A stretch of DNA of 64,000 bases from an uncultured Pseudoxanthomonas sp. (GCA_946479745.1 CAMLGZ010000016.1:16100-80099); one strand, 5' to 3'; counted from the stretch's first letter, positions 1 to 8,067 are shown. A program made the numbers and translations. Notes: a model not told the origin generated them from the letters alone.

Positions 1-350
1 TGGTAGCGCACGTTGCCGTCGGCCACGTAGGTGTCGGTTTCCTGGTCGTATTTCAGATTGTCGGCATTGAGGAACTGGTCGCCGCGGCGCAGTACCACAT
101 TGCCTTCGTATTCCAGGTTCTGCTCGGTGCCGCCCAGCTTGTTGCCCTCGATAGCAGTCGGCTGGTCCGCTCTCTGCTCGCGCGCCTGGGCTGCGCTGAC
201 CCCGGGTTTGGGCGCCTCGGCCTGATCGAATGCCGGTATGGCGTCGGTGATAGGGCACAGGTCCCAGTTGTCGGGTTTGTCCTCGGCCAGCGCCGGCAGG
301 CACAAAGCGATACTGAACGGCAGCGGTAGCAGGCGAAGGACTGGGCGCAC
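1..350 (-). CDS. lptD: LPS-assembly outer membrane protein LptD, N-terminal part (truncated by window edge)
   Basis: Only the first 116 or so codons are inside the window. LptD is the beta-barrel translocon that inserts lipopolysaccharide into the outer leaflet of the outer membrane with LptE. From a GTG at 350 the product begins MRPVLRLLPLPF and has a hydrophobic signal segment ending near CLPALA. An OstA-type periplasmic segment follows with the repeated pattern LEYEGNVVLRRGDQFL and ADNLKYD. The N-terminus resembles Xanthomonas LptD, which supports the GTG start. A TTG ten codons upstream (378-380) is an alternative that would lengthen the basic N-region. The 137-nt gap to the next gene is likely where its promoter lies. 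Confidence 0.88.
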   Translation of the reverse strand, partial: MRPVLRLLPLPFSIALCLPALAEDKPDNWDLCPITDAIPAFDQAEAPKPGVSAAQAREQRADQPTAIEGNKLGGTEQNLEYEGNVVLRRGDQFLNADNLKYDQETDTYVADGNVRY

Positions 351-487
351 GCGGTGTATGGCTCGTCTGGAGAAGGTCAAAAGCGGCCGCTAGCTTGCCG
401 TATCCCCAGCATACGGGCAATGAAAGGCCGGGTCAGGTTTCGGGCGAGGTTCATCCTGCGCTCCAGACGGCGGGCGGCGGCCCGGCG

Positions 488-1396
488 TCAGCGTAGCTCG
501 CTCACATGGGCCACGCTGCATTCGCGCAGCGCTTCCAGGTCGTAGCCGCCTTCCAGCAAGGACACGATCCGGCCCGAGGCGTGGCGGTCGGCGATGGCCC
601 GCAGTTCGCGGGTCAGCCAGGCGAAATCCTCGGTTTCCAGCATCAGGTCGGCCAGCGGGTCGCGCATGTGCGCATCGAACCCGGCCGAGATGAGCAGCAG
701 TTGCGGGCGGAAATCGTCCAGAACCGGCAGCAGGGTATCCGCCCAGACGTTGCGGAACCGGAAGCCGCCCGTCCCTGGCGGCAGCAAGGCATTGAACACG
801 TTGCCGACACCGCGTTCGCGTGGTGTGCCGCTGTTGGGATAGATGCCCGACTCGTGGGTGCTGAAATAATCGACCCGCGGTTCCTCGTAGAAGATGGCCT
901 GCGTGCCATTGCCGTGGTGCACGTCGAAATCGACGATGGCCACCCGTTCCAGCCCGTGCCGGTCGCAAGCGTGCGCCGCCGCCACCGCGACATTGTTGAG
1001 CAGGCAGAAACCCATGGCGGTGTCGCCGGTGGCATGGTGGCCAGGCGGGCGCACCGCGCAGAACGCGGCCCGGCTGTCGCCGAGCATGACCGCGTCCACC
1101 GCCGCCACCGCCGCTCCGGCGGCGCGCAACGCGGCGGCGCGCGAATCCGGACAGGTCACCGTATCCGGATCCAGCATGCGGTAACCGCTGAAATCGCTGT
1201 CCAGCACTTCGCGCAGCAAGGCCTCGGTATGCACGCGCCGCAAATCGCCGAGCTTGGCCAGCGGGGCTTCGCGCCAGTCAAGGTCGCCGTGTTCGGCGCG
1301 CAGCCCGGCCAACACGGCTTCCAGCCGGGCTGGCCGCTCCGGATGTTCCGGGCCCGGGTCGTGGGCCAGGCAGGCGGGGTGGGTGTAGATGATCAT
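488..1396 (-). CDS. Histone deacetylase family protein / acetylpolyamine amidohydrolase-like
   Basis: A 302-residue zinc hydrolase of the arginase/deacetylase superfamily, probably removing acetyl groups from polyamines, other small amines or protein lysines in the cytoplasm. The family signatures are in order: RPPGHH (catalytic His pair near 120-121), an NN motif near 134, the metal-binding DFDVHHGNGT near 156-165, and SAGFDAH further on. The ATG at 1396 was chosen because translation upstream of it has no family character, while MIIYTHPACLAHDPGPEHPE is the usual start. It lies between lptD and the cobalamin adenosyltransferase gene, all on the minus strand, 43 nt downstream of the latter. 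The substrate cannot be read from sequence. Confidence 0.9.
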   Translation of the reverse strand: MIIYTHPACLAHDPGPEHPERPARLEAVLAGLRAEHGDLDWREAPLAKLGDLRRVHTEALLREVLDSDFSGYRMLDPDTVTCPDSRAAALRAAGAAVAAVDAVMLGDSRAAFCAVRPPGHHATGDTAMGFCLLNNVAVAAAHACDRHGLERVAIVDFDVHHGNGTQAIFYEEPRVDYFSTHESGIYPNSGTPRERGVGNVFNALLPPGTGGFRFRNVWADTLLPVLDDFRPQLLLISAGFDAHMRDPLADLMLETEDFAWLTRELRAIADRHASGRIVSLLEGGYDLEALRECSVAHVSELR

Positions 1397-1439
1397 GTCG
1401 CTGGGCGAAGTCGCAGGACGGAGTGCCGGGTGAGCCGGC

Positions 1440-1994
1440 TCAGGCGTGCCGGCGGTCGTGGTTCCACAACACTTCTCCCTGGCCGTCGGCCCGGGCCAAT
1501 ACCCGCGCGAGCACAAACAGCAGGTCCGAGAGCCGGTTGAGATAGCGGATGGCTTCCGGACGGACTGCGTCATGCCGCGCCAGGGTCACGGTCTCGCGTT
1601 CGGCGCGGCGCACGATGGTGCGCGCCAGATGGCAGCGCGCAGCGGCTTCGCCGCCGGCCGGCAGAATGAAATCCTTCAGCGGGGGCAAGGCTTCGTTGTA
1701 CTGATCGAGCTGGCGCTCCAGCGCGTCCACGTCTCCGGCGCTGATCGCTGCGTGCCCGGGGATGCAGAGCTCACCGCCCAGGTCGAACAACTGGTGCTGC
1801 ACCGTGGTCAGCAGCTTGCGGATATCGTCCGGTACTTGCGCCGCAAGCACCACGCCGATGCTGGAATTGGCTTCGTCCACGGTTCCATAGGCATTGACCC
1901 GCGCCGAATCCTTGCCGACCCGGGTGCCGTCGCCCAGACCGGTGGTGCCGTCGTCGCCGGTGCGCGTGTATATCTTGGAGAGGCGGTTACCCAC
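1440..1994 (-). CDS. Cob(I)alamin adenosyltransferase, PduO/MMAB type
   Basis: A 184-residue ATP:corrinoid adenosyltransferase that converts cob(I)alamin and ATP to adenosylcobalamin in the cytoplasm. The N-terminus carries the PduO-family ATP-binding signature (YTRTGDDGTTGL followed by ARVNAYGTVDEANS). The central Arg-rich helix RTIVRRAERE and the C-terminal RYLNRLSDLLFVLAR are also diagnostic. The next gene upstream on the same strand, 24 nt away, encodes a small membrane protein resembling the B12 transporter BtuM. The pair would import and adenosylate salvaged cobamides. No cobalamin biosynthesis gene is visible here, which fits salvage. Confidence 0.95.
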   Translation of the reverse strand: MGNRLSKIYTRTGDDGTTGLGDGTRVGKDSARVNAYGTVDEANSSIGVVLAAQVPDDIRKLLTTVQHQLFDLGGELCIPGHAAISAGDVDALERQLDQYNEALPPLKDFILPAGGEAAARCHLARTIVRRAERETVTLARHDAVRPEAIRYLNRLSDLLFVLARVLARADGQGEVLWNHDRRHA

Positions 1995-2018
1995 GATGGA
2001 GCCTCATGCACGCGCGGC

Positions 2019-2618
2019 TCAGCGCGGCGATTTGGCCCGCGCCCGCAGGCGTGCCGCCTGGGTCACGCCGACGTGGACGATGACCGCCAGGCCGACATAG
2101 ATCGCGGCGGTGCGCAGGTAAGGGACGAACCAGTCGCTGTAGTTCTTCCACCAGCCGGCGAAGGTCGGATCGGCCACGCTGTCGCTGATCCAGTAGAAGC
2201 TGCCCTGGCTCAACAGGTGGCAGAGCACCACCGAACCGAACAGGCTCGCCGTCAGCACGGCCAACGCCTTGCCGTTGGCTTCAACGTAGAAGCGACGCAC
2301 CAGCATGCCGCCGAACCAGAGTGCGAAGTAGGCCGGGATAAGGAACCAGTACGCGGCCGACGTGCAGTAATGGGCGAAGAAATCCATGCCCTGGCCGCTG
2401 ATCACCACATAGTCCACCAGCACCGCCAACGCCATGAACACGGGGAATGCCCAGCGCGTCCAGCTGCGCAGGTAGAAGCCACCCAGGAAAAAGGCGGCCC
2501 AGGAGGCATCCGGGATCGGACCGAAATGGGTCAGGGAGGCAGGCAGGTTCAGCCGCGTCGCCACCAGCAACGAAGCGATCAGGGTGAAGACGATGGCGCG
2601 CTGGGTCGTGGTGTTCAT
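2019..2618 (-). CDS. Six-helix membrane protein, probable BtuM-type cobalamin transporter
   Basis: A 199-residue hydrophobic protein with about six predicted membrane segments. It has features I associate with BtuM, the solitary ECF-S-like vitamin B12 transporter of Gram-negative bacteria: an N-terminal TRLNLP segment, PDASWAAFFLGGFYLR at the second helix, and a single Cys at residue 85 in HYCTSAAYWFLIP. A conserved Cys that ligates cobalt is the hallmark of BtuM. The gene is 24 nt upstream of the adenosyltransferase gene and co-oriented, which strongly suggests shared B12 metabolism. The family call rests on recalled motifs and context, not on an alignment. The alternative is an uncharacterised membrane protein. 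Confidence 0.6.
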   Translation of the reverse strand: MNTTTQRAIVFTLIASLLVATRLNLPASLTHFGPIPDASWAAFFLGGFYLRSWTRWAFPVFMALAVLVDYVVISGQGMDFFAHYCTSAAYWFLIPAYFALWFGGMLVRRFYVEANGKALAVLTASLFGSVVLCHLLSQGSFYWISDSVADPTFAGWWKNYSDWFVPYLRTAAIYVGLAVIVHVGVTQAARLRARAKSPR

Positions 2619-2690
2619 GGGAGGCCTATCCGGGAAGCTCAGGCGCTCATTCTAACGGAGAGCCCATCGTAGCGGGCTTATCATAGGGAC

Positions 2691-3914
2691 ATGACCGAAA
2701 AACACGATGTATTCACACACGACGTACTCATCGTCGGCGGCGGCCTGGTCGGCGCCAGCCTGGCCATCGCACTGGATCGCCTGGGGCTGGACATCGGCCT
2801 GGTGGAAGCCACGCCAGCGGGCGTCATGCCGGCGGTGTTCGACCAGCGCAACCTCAGCTTTGCCGGCGCCACCGTCAACGCACTGACCGCACTGGGCGTG
2901 ATGGCGAAGCTGCGCGCGCCCACCGGCCCGATCCGGCGTATCCATGTCAGCCGGCAGGGCGACTTCGGCAGGACCCGGTTGGAAGCGGCCGATTACGGCC
3001 GCGAAGCATTCGGGCAGGTGGTGGTGGCGCGCGATTTCGGCGAGGCCTTGGAAGCGCGGCTGTTGGAGCTGAAGCGGCTCACGCGGTACCGGCCCGCGCG
3101 TTTCATCGGCATGGGTGGGTCGCAGGAGGGATCGTGGGAAAAGACCCGCAGCCTGCGTATCGCCGATGGGCAGGGTGAGCGCGAACTCTCCGCGCGCCTG
3201 CTGGTCGCTGCCGATGGCACCCGCAGCGGGCTGCGCGACGCCTTGGGCATCGCCGCCAGCGAACACGACTACCGGCAAACCCTGTTCGTCGCCCGCATGC
3301 GCGCCGAACGGACGCCGGACGGCACCGCCTACGAGCGTTTCGGCGAATATGGCCCGACCGCGCTGCTGCCGCGTGGCGACCGTCATTTCGGCGTAGTGCA
3401 CGGCGTGGCGAGCGAGCATGCGGAGGAAGTCGCGGCACTGGACTCGGCGGGGTGGATAGCGCGTATCCAGAGCGTATTCGGCTGGCGCGTGGGACGTTTT
3501 CTCGCCACTGGCGAGCGCAGCGCCTATCCCATCGTCAAGGTGGTGGCCGAACGTACGGTCGCTGCGCGCGCGGTGTTGCTGGGCAACGCCGCACAGACCA
3601 TCCATCCCATCGGCGCGCAGGGTTTCAACCTGGGCTTGCGCGATGCGCTGACCCTGGCCGAATTGATCGAACACGCTCCCGATCCAGGCGCATCCGCATT
3701 GTTGGACCGCTACGCGCAACGACGCAGCGAGGACCGGCGGCGTACGCTGGAATTCTCCGATGGCCTGGCGCGGATCACCGGCAATGCATCGCCGGTGATG
3801 CGTCCGCTGCGCAGTCTGGGTTTGCTGGCGGCCGATAATTCGGCTGCGTTGCAGTCGATGCTGGTGGGCGGTGCGATGGGGTTCCGTGGCGAGGTGCCGG
3901 AGTTATGTCGATGA
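2691..3914 (+). CDS. ubiH: 2-octaprenyl-6-methoxyphenol hydroxylase-type FAD monooxygenase
   Basis: A 407-residue class A flavoprotein monooxygenase of the UbiH/Coq6 family, which hydroxylates the ubiquinone ring on a membrane-associated complex. It has the Rossmann FAD motif VLIVGGGLVGASLA near 13-26, the AADGTRSGLR (DG) motif, and a C-terminal GNAAQTIHPIGAQGFNLGLRD segment. GNAAQTIHPIGAQG rather than GDAAH is typical of UbiH as opposed to UbiI/UbiF. It starts 72 nt from the divergent BtuM-like gene and is followed after a repeat-filled gap by a second monooxygenase of the same family. Length is normal. Confidence 0.92.
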   Translation: MTEKHDVFTHDVLIVGGGLVGASLAIALDRLGLDIGLVEATPAGVMPAVFDQRNLSFAGATVNALTALGVMAKLRAPTGPIRRIHVSRQGDFGRTRLEAADYGREAFGQVVVARDFGEALEARLLELKRLTRYRPARFIGMGGSQEGSWEKTRSLRIADGQGERELSARLLVAADGTRSGLRDALGIAASEHDYRQTLFVARMRAERTPDGTAYERFGEYGPTALLPRGDRHFGVVHGVASEHAEEVAALDSAGWIARIQSVFGWRVGRFLATGERSAYPIVKVVAERTVAARAVLLGNAAQTIHPIGAQGFNLGLRDALTLAELIEHAPDPGASALLDRYAQRRSEDRRRTLEFSDGLARITGNASPVMRPLRSLGLLAADNSAALQSMLVGGAMGFRGEVPELCR

Positions 3915-3930
3915 GTCTGTCGGGAATGTG

Positions 3931-4100
3931 CGAAGAGCAAGAGCAAATCCCCCCTGCCCCCCTTTTTCAAAGGGGGGAACAGCACTGGCGCTGTTTTTTC
4001 CGATTGACGCAGAGAGGTGGGTTGGCTCGACCATTCCCTTCCGGAAGGCATGACACCTCCCCCTTTGAAAAAGGGGGGCAGGGGGGATTTGCTCTTCGCG
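3931..4100. repeat. Long imperfect inverted repeat between the two ubi genes
   Basis: Two arms, about 3931-3978 and 4052-4100, are near-complementary: CGAAGAGCAAGAGCAAATCC... on the left and ...GGGGGGATTTGCTCTTCG on the right. Both contain C-rich tracts around a TTTTTCAAAGGGG core. It could fold into a long hairpin in the transcript between ubiH and the downstream monooxygenase. It looks like a dispersed intergenic element, but only one copy of this type is present in the window. Confidence 0.85.
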
Positions 4101-4128
4101 TGCCGACCCGATACCGGGGTGCTAACCC

Positions 4129-5325
4129 ATGAACCGCCGTCGCCTGGATATAGCAGTAGTCGGCGGCGGCGTGGTGGGCGCGGCCTGCGCATTGTCGCTG
4201 GCCAAGCTGGGCCTGGAAGTCGCGTTGGTCGAAGGCCGCGAACCTGCGCCTTGGTCCGCGGGCTCGCCGGATCTGCGGGTCTATGCTTTCGCGCCGGACA
4301 ATGCGGCATTCCTCGACGGTCTGGGAATCTGGGAGTCCGTTCGTAGCGCGCGCGCACAAGCCTATCGACGGATGCGGGTATGGGATGCGTCGGGCGGCGG
4401 CGAATTGTCGTTCGACGCCGATCTGCTGGGCCGCGACCAGCTGGGTTGGATCGTCGAGAACAACCTGCTGACCGATCGCCTGTGGGCGGCGTTGCCGGCG
4501 GCGGGCGTGCAACTGCATTGCCCTGCTCGGGTCGAGTCGATGGAGCAGGATCCTTCGACAAGCTCAGGGCAAACGACAGGTGTGCGTCTGCGTCTGGACG
4601 ACGGCACGCGTCTGGAAGCGCGGCTCGCCATCGCCGCCGACGGCGCCGATTCCACATTGCGCCAACTGGCGGGTCTGCAGGTTTCCGCGCACGATTACAG
4701 GCAGCGCGGCGTGGTGGCTTTCGTCGAAACCGAAAAGCCGCACGAACAGACCGCATGGCAGCGGTTCCTGCCGGGCGGCCCGCTCGCCTTCCTGCCGTTC
4801 GTGGACGGGCGCAGTTCCATCGTCTGGACCCTGCCGAACGAAGAAGCCGATCGCGTGCTGGCGCTGCAGGACGATGCTTTCGATCGCGAACTGACCCGCG
4901 CCTTCGAGGCGCGACTGGGCGAAGTGCGCACGGCTACCCGCCGCGTCGCTTTTCCTTTGCGTCGCCAGCTGGCCGATGCCTATGTTTCCGGCAAGGTGTT
5001 GTTGATGGGCGATGCGGCGCACGTGGTGCATCCGCTGGCCGGTCAGGGCGTCAACCTGGGCCTGCGCGACGTGACGAGATTGCGGGACGCCGTCGCCGAT
5101 GCGCAATCCCGGCGTGCGGACTGGTCCTCGCCGCATCGTCTCGCGCGTTGGGCGCGCGAGTGCCGCAGCGAGAACGCGGCGGCCGCCTATGCGTTCGACG
5201 GCATCAACCAGATGTTCTCGAACGACGAGATGCACACCACGCTATTGCGCGGATTCGCATTGGGAATGGCAGGGAAAATTCCACCGCTGGCGGCGCTGTT
5301 CTGGCGTAAGGCTTCGGGTTTGTAA
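4129..5325 (+). CDS. UbiI/UbiF-type ubiquinone biosynthesis FAD monooxygenase
   Basis: A 398-residue class A flavin monooxygenase with IAVVGGGVVGAACA near 8-21, AADGADSTLR, and the FAD-binding GDAAHVVHPLAGQGVNLGLRD. GDAAH followed by HPLAGQG places it in the UbiI/UbiF/VisC group rather than UbiH. It probably performs the second aerobic ring hydroxylation of ubiquinone synthesis. Which ring carbon it oxidises (C5 versus C6) cannot be told from sequence, so no symbol is given. Unusually, residues about 142-149 (PSTSSGQT) are encoded by a dispersed repeat (4551-4577) lying in frame in a surface-loop region before the second FAD motif. The reading frame is intact on both sides. Confidence 0.88.
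   Translation: MNRRRLDIAVVGGGVVGAACALSLAKLGLEVALVEGREPAPWSAGSPDLRVYAFAPDNAAFLDGLGIWESVRSARAQAYRRMRVWDASGGGELSFDADLLGRDQLGWIVENNLLTDRLWAALPAAGVQLHCPARVESMEQDPSTSSGQTTGVRLRLDDGTRLEARLAIAADGADSTLRQLAGLQVSAHDYRQRGVVAFVETEKPHEQTAWQRFLPGGPLAFLPFVDGRSSIVWTLPNEEADRVLALQDDAFDRELTRAFEARLGEVRTATRRVAFPLRRQLADAYVSGKVLLMGDAAHVVHPLAGQGVNLGLRDVTRLRDAVADAQSRRADWSSPHRLARWARECRSENAAAAYAFDGINQMFSNDEMHTTLLRGFALGMAGKIPPLAALFWRKASGL
4551..4577. repeat. Dispersed TTCGACAAGCTCAGG-type repeat in frame inside a coding gene
   Basis: The string TCCTTCGACAAGCTCAGGGC is the core of a short repeat widespread in proteobacterial genomes, normally found between genes. A related copy lies in the intergenic region near 45855-46025. 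Here it is inside the UbiI/UbiF-type gene and is read as PSTSSGQT without breaking the frame. Confidence 0.75.
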
Positions 5326-5326
5326 A

Positions 5327-5377
5327 CCCCCCCTCCCTTGCGTAGCAGGGGAGGGCTGGGGAGGGGTGCTCTTCGCG
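5327..5377. repeat. CCCTCCCTTGCG-type intergenic repeat
   Basis: C-rich palindrome beginning just after the stop of the monooxygenase and ending GGGGTGCTCTTCGCG. Closely related copies lie at 43465-43512 and 26809-26855. It probably forms a transcript-end hairpin. Confidence 0.8.
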
Positions 5378-5390
5378 AGAAAACTTCAGT

Positions 5391-5504
5391 CGTCATCCCC
5401 GCGAAGGCGGGGACCCAGCGACTTCAGCGCGTCACCAACAAAGCCGCCGATAACAATGCAGACCAAAGCAAAGTCCCTGGGTCCCCGCCTTCGCGGGGAT
5501 GACG
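5391..5504. repeat. CGTCATCCCCGCGAA-type inverted repeat
   Basis: Two perfect or near-perfect 34-nt arms (5391-5424 and 5471-5504) begin CGTCATCCCCGCGAAGGCGG and end with its complement. They are separated by 46 nt of unrelated sequence. Relatives are at 9177-9260, 20045-20072, 26746-26769 and 28391-28464. Confidence 0.9.
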
Positions 5505-5551
5505 GTCGGGTTATTGCGGGCCGCCGAAAGGAGTGCGCGCGGAATAAGCTG

Positions 5552-6274
5552 TCACCCCGGAATAAACGGAAACACGATCTTCAGCAATCCCTTCAACCCA
5601 CCTTCGGCGGTGCTCACGATAGCCTTCGCCCCCAAACTGTTGAGCGCATTGCGCACTTCCTGCCAACGCAATTTGGTCACGTCCTTCTTCAGCAGGTCGG
5701 CGACTTCTTCGGCGGCAGGCGCCAGCTTGTTCAACTCATCGGTGATCGCTTTCGGATCCGGTTGCAGGTAACCCCATTTCTCGGCGATCTTGAGCAGAGT
5801 GTCGAAACGCACCGCCATCACGTCGCGATTGCGTTCGTAGACCGGCAGCGCGCCCACATCGAGGATGGCCTGCTCGAACTGCTGCTGGTCGTCCGGATGC
5901 TCCACACGGATCGCCAGGAAACCTTCCTTCTTGCTGCGCTCGCTGACGTGCTTGGCCCCGGAGCGCAGGTTGTCTTCGGTCAGCACGCTGGCCACGATCC
6001 GTTGCAGGGCCGCATCGCTTTCTTCCGGCACCAGCGCCCGCCAGCGCGCGTAGCCGTCGCGGCGCAAGGCCTTGACCTTGGCCGGGGTCACCCGCAGGCG
6101 CAGGGCGGCAGCGGCGTTGGAATCGCTGCGCTGGATGGCGCCGTCGCGTTCCAGCAGTACGAAGATCAACAGTTCCAGATCGCGTTTGGTCAGCGACTGG
6201 AAACCCTGCAGCAGGGTCAGTCGCAGGAATTCGTTTGCGAACCCGGCGGGGTCCTTGAGTTCGATGGGTTGCAT
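5552..6274 (-). CDS. Hypothetical protein of unknown function
   Basis: A 240-residue soluble protein that I do not recognise. The ATG at 6274 is preceded by a good AGAGAGGA ribosome site, while translation further upstream is low-complexity Arg-rich and unlikely to be used. The N-terminal half is helical and charged (LTKRDLELLIFVLLERDGAI). The central part has a Lys/Arg-rich patch (RLRVTPAKVKALRRDGYARW). The C-terminal third contains LLKKDVTKLRWQEVRNALNS and ends in a hydrophobic Gly-rich tail. No signal peptide is seen. It is the last of three co-directional small genes (PhnA-like, coiled-coil membrane protein, this gene). Their arrangement is the only clue to a role. Confidence 0.75.
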   Translation of the reverse strand: MQPIELKDPAGFANEFLRLTLLQGFQSLTKRDLELLIFVLLERDGAIQRSDSNAAAALRLRVTPAKVKALRRDGYARWRALVPEESDAALQRIVASVLTEDNLRSGAKHVSERSKKEGFLAIRVEHPDDQQQFEQAILDVGALPVYERNRDVMAVRFDTLLKIAEKWGYLQPDPKAITDELNKLAPAAEEVADLLKKDVTKLRWQEVRNALNSLGAKAIVSTAEGGLKGLLKIVFPFIPG

Positions 6275-6356
6275 GGCCGCTGTCCTCTCTTCAGGGGAGT
6301 AGCTTGCCACGGCGGCGTTGCAGGGAATGAGACCCCGACGGCGACAGTGGAATCGT

Positions 6357-6692
6357 TCAGCGCGCCAGTGCGTAAGCGGCGAGGGCAAAAGCCAGAATTG
6401 CGACCGTGGTCGCGATCAGTGTCAATTGGCTGGCGCGGCGCAATCGGCGTTCCGCCTGGTCCGCGCCCACCTGCAGGACTTCGATGGTTTTCTGCATGTC
6501 GGTGGCGAGCTTCTTGATCGAGTCCGCATTCTGGGTCGCCGCATCCTGCAGCTCGGCGATCTGCTCGCCGATCACGTCCATGCGCAGTTGATGGCTGTTG
6601 TCCACCTGCGGCGTGCGGGTGAACAAGGGGCGCGCCATGCGGATGATTTCGGGCAGCGAGGACGCGGCGATGGTGATCCAGGTCGCGGCCAT
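6357..6692 (-). CDS. Small coiled-coil protein with a C-terminal membrane anchor
   Basis: A 111-residue protein. Residues about 35-85 form a heptad-rich helix (GEQIAELQDAATQ, KKLATDMQKTIEVLQ), followed by a basic stretch RRLRRASQ and one hydrophobic segment (LTLIATTVAILAFALAAYALAR) at the very C-terminus. The topology is that of a tail-anchored or inner-membrane coiled coil. It starts 3 nt after the PhnA-like gene ends, so the two are almost certainly cotranscribed. No family is recognised. Confidence 0.75.
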   Translation of the reverse strand: MAATWITIAASSLPEIIRMARPLFTRTPQVDNSHQLRMDVIGEQIAELQDAATQNADSIKKLATDMQKTIEVLQVGADQAERRLRRASQLTLIATTVAILAFALAAYALAR

Positions 6693-6695
6693 GGC

Positions 6696-6908
6696 TCAGG
6701 CCTTTTTGAGGAAGCAGGTCTTCAGCACCAGGTCCTTGATCTTCTCGACCTTGCATTCGATTTCTTCTTCGTCATCGGTCAGGCGGATACCTTTGATCAG
6801 GGTGCCGCGCTTGATCGTCAGCGAAGTGCCCTTGACCTTGAGGTCCTTGATGACGGTGACCGAATCGCCGTCGCTGAGCGGAGTGCCGTTGCTGTCTTTT
6901 ACGTTCAT
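6696..6908 (-). CDS. PhnA/YjdM C-terminal-domain protein
   Basis: A 70-residue protein matching the C-terminal domain of PhnA/YjdM: VKDSNGTPLSDGDSVTVIKD, then KRGTLIKGIRLTDD and DLVLKTCFLKK. The N-terminal zinc ribbon found in full-length YjdM is absent, so this is a stand-alone domain form. Despite the old name 'alkylphosphonate utilisation', the function of the family is not established. The ATG at 6908 follows a strong TAGGAGGA site. It is the first gene of a three-gene minus-strand unit. Confidence 0.85.
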   Translation of the reverse strand: MNVKDSNGTPLSDGDSVTVIKDLKVKGTSLTIKRGTLIKGIRLTDDEEEIECKVEKIKDLVLKTCFLKKA

Positions 6909-6929
6909 GATGGTTCCTCCTAAGTCGTT

Positions 6930-6998
6930 GTAGGAGCGGGCCCTGCCCGCGACGCTTTGTTGGCAAATAAGAGCGTCGCGGGCAGGGCCCGCTCCTAC
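6930..6998. repeat. GTAGGAGCGGGCC-type palindromic repeat
   Basis: Arms GTAGGAGCGGGCCCTGCCCG and its complement CGGGCAGGGCCCGCTCCTAC, with GCGAC/GTCGC extending the stem and a short AT-richer loop. Near-identical copies are at 8068-8137 and 22662-22732. It lies between the PhnA-like gene and the end of rlmM. Confidence 0.92.
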
Positions 6999-7008
6999 GG
7001 GAATTGTG

Positions 7009-8055
7009 TCATCGTGCTGTAGCTGCGAAGACTGTGATTTCCTCGCGGTCGTGGTAGAGCTGTTTGGCACGAACGTGCACGGGCTTTTCGGATTGCTCGG
7101 CGAACAGATCCAGGCACAACCGCGTCTCGTCCCAACGTTTCTTCATCGGCAGCTTCAGATTGAAGACCGCATGCCTGCACCAGCCTTCCCGGAACCAGGT
7201 CGCCATTCGTTCGGCCACGCGCCGGGGTTGCTCCACCATGTCGCAGACCATCCAGTCCAGCGGCTGCGAGGGCTTCCATTGAAAACCATCCGCGCGCAGA
7301 TGCTCGACCAGCCCGCTGTCCATCACGTTCTGGCGCAGAGGGCCGTTGTCCACGCTGATCACGCGAAGGTGATGGCGGGTGAGGATCCAGGTCCAACCGC
7401 CCGGCGCGGCGCCCAGGTCGGCAGCGGTCATGCCGGGTTTCAGCAGGACTTCGCGCTCATTCGCATCGAGCAGCGTCAGCAACGCTTCTTCGAGTTTCAA
7501 GGCAGAGCGGGAGGGAGCATCGGAGAGGAGCTTCAAGCGTGGAATGCCAAGCGGCCAGGGGGAGCCGTCTTGCGGATCGGCGATAGCCAGGAAGGCATGG
7601 TCGCCGTCGACGAAAACGACGTGCAACCGGGGAAGTCGCGGATTTTCCTTGTCGGTCATCAGACCAGCCTTGCGCAATGCGGGACGCAGGGCGTTGCCGA
7701 AGCTGCGCGCCAATCCGGCCAGCGGCTTGGAGGTATCCGAGTCGGGATGCTCGACCCACAGATCTCCGAAGCGCGACTGTCCCGCCAGTGCCGCGAGCAT
7801 GGGAGTGATGCGGTCTTTAGGATCGAGCTCACGCAACTCTGCGATCAACCGCAGTTTCTGCCGGGCATAGATAAGTTCGCGCCATGGCAATGCTTTCGCA
7901 AGCGCTGCGCCATCGTCGCAGACGAACACCACATGGGCGCTATTGCGTTCGGTGCGCGCATAGCCGGGATAGCCGGCGAGGGCCGCTCGCTCGCTCAGTT
8001 CGGCCGCAAGCTCAGGCTCGAAGCCCTGACGGCAATAGCAAAGCAGGCCGGTCAT
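7009..8055 (-). CDS. rlmM: 23S rRNA 2'-O-ribose C2498 methyltransferase RlmM
   Basis: A 348-residue SAM-dependent methyltransferase that modifies C2498 of 23S rRNA. It starts MTGLLCYCRQGFEPELAAEL, as RlmM does, has an N-terminal THUMP-like region, and then the SAM-binding motif DLGAAPGGWTWIL near the middle with VDNGPL and DWMVCDMVE following. The C-terminus ends with LYHDREEITVFAA, typical of the family. An ATG two codons upstream (8061) is equally close to a purine-rich AAGAG. Longer starts would run into the palindromic repeat at 8068-8137 and are unlikely. Confidence 0.93.
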   Translation of the reverse strand: MTGLLCYCRQGFEPELAAELSERAALAGYPGYARTERNSAHVVFVCDDGAALAKALPWRELIYARQKLRLIAELRELDPKDRITPMLAALAGQSRFGDLWVEHPDSDTSKPLAGLARSFGNALRPALRKAGLMTDKENPRLPRLHVVFVDGDHAFLAIADPQDGSPWPLGIPRLKLLSDAPSRSALKLEEALLTLLDANEREVLLKPGMTAADLGAAPGGWTWILTRHHLRVISVDNGPLRQNVMDSGLVEHLRADGFQWKPSQPLDWMVCDMVEQPRRVAERMATWFREGWCRHAVFNLKLPMKKRWDETRLCLDLFAEQSEKPVHVRAKQLYHDREEITVFAATAR

Positions 8056-8067
8056 GCACATGCTCTT

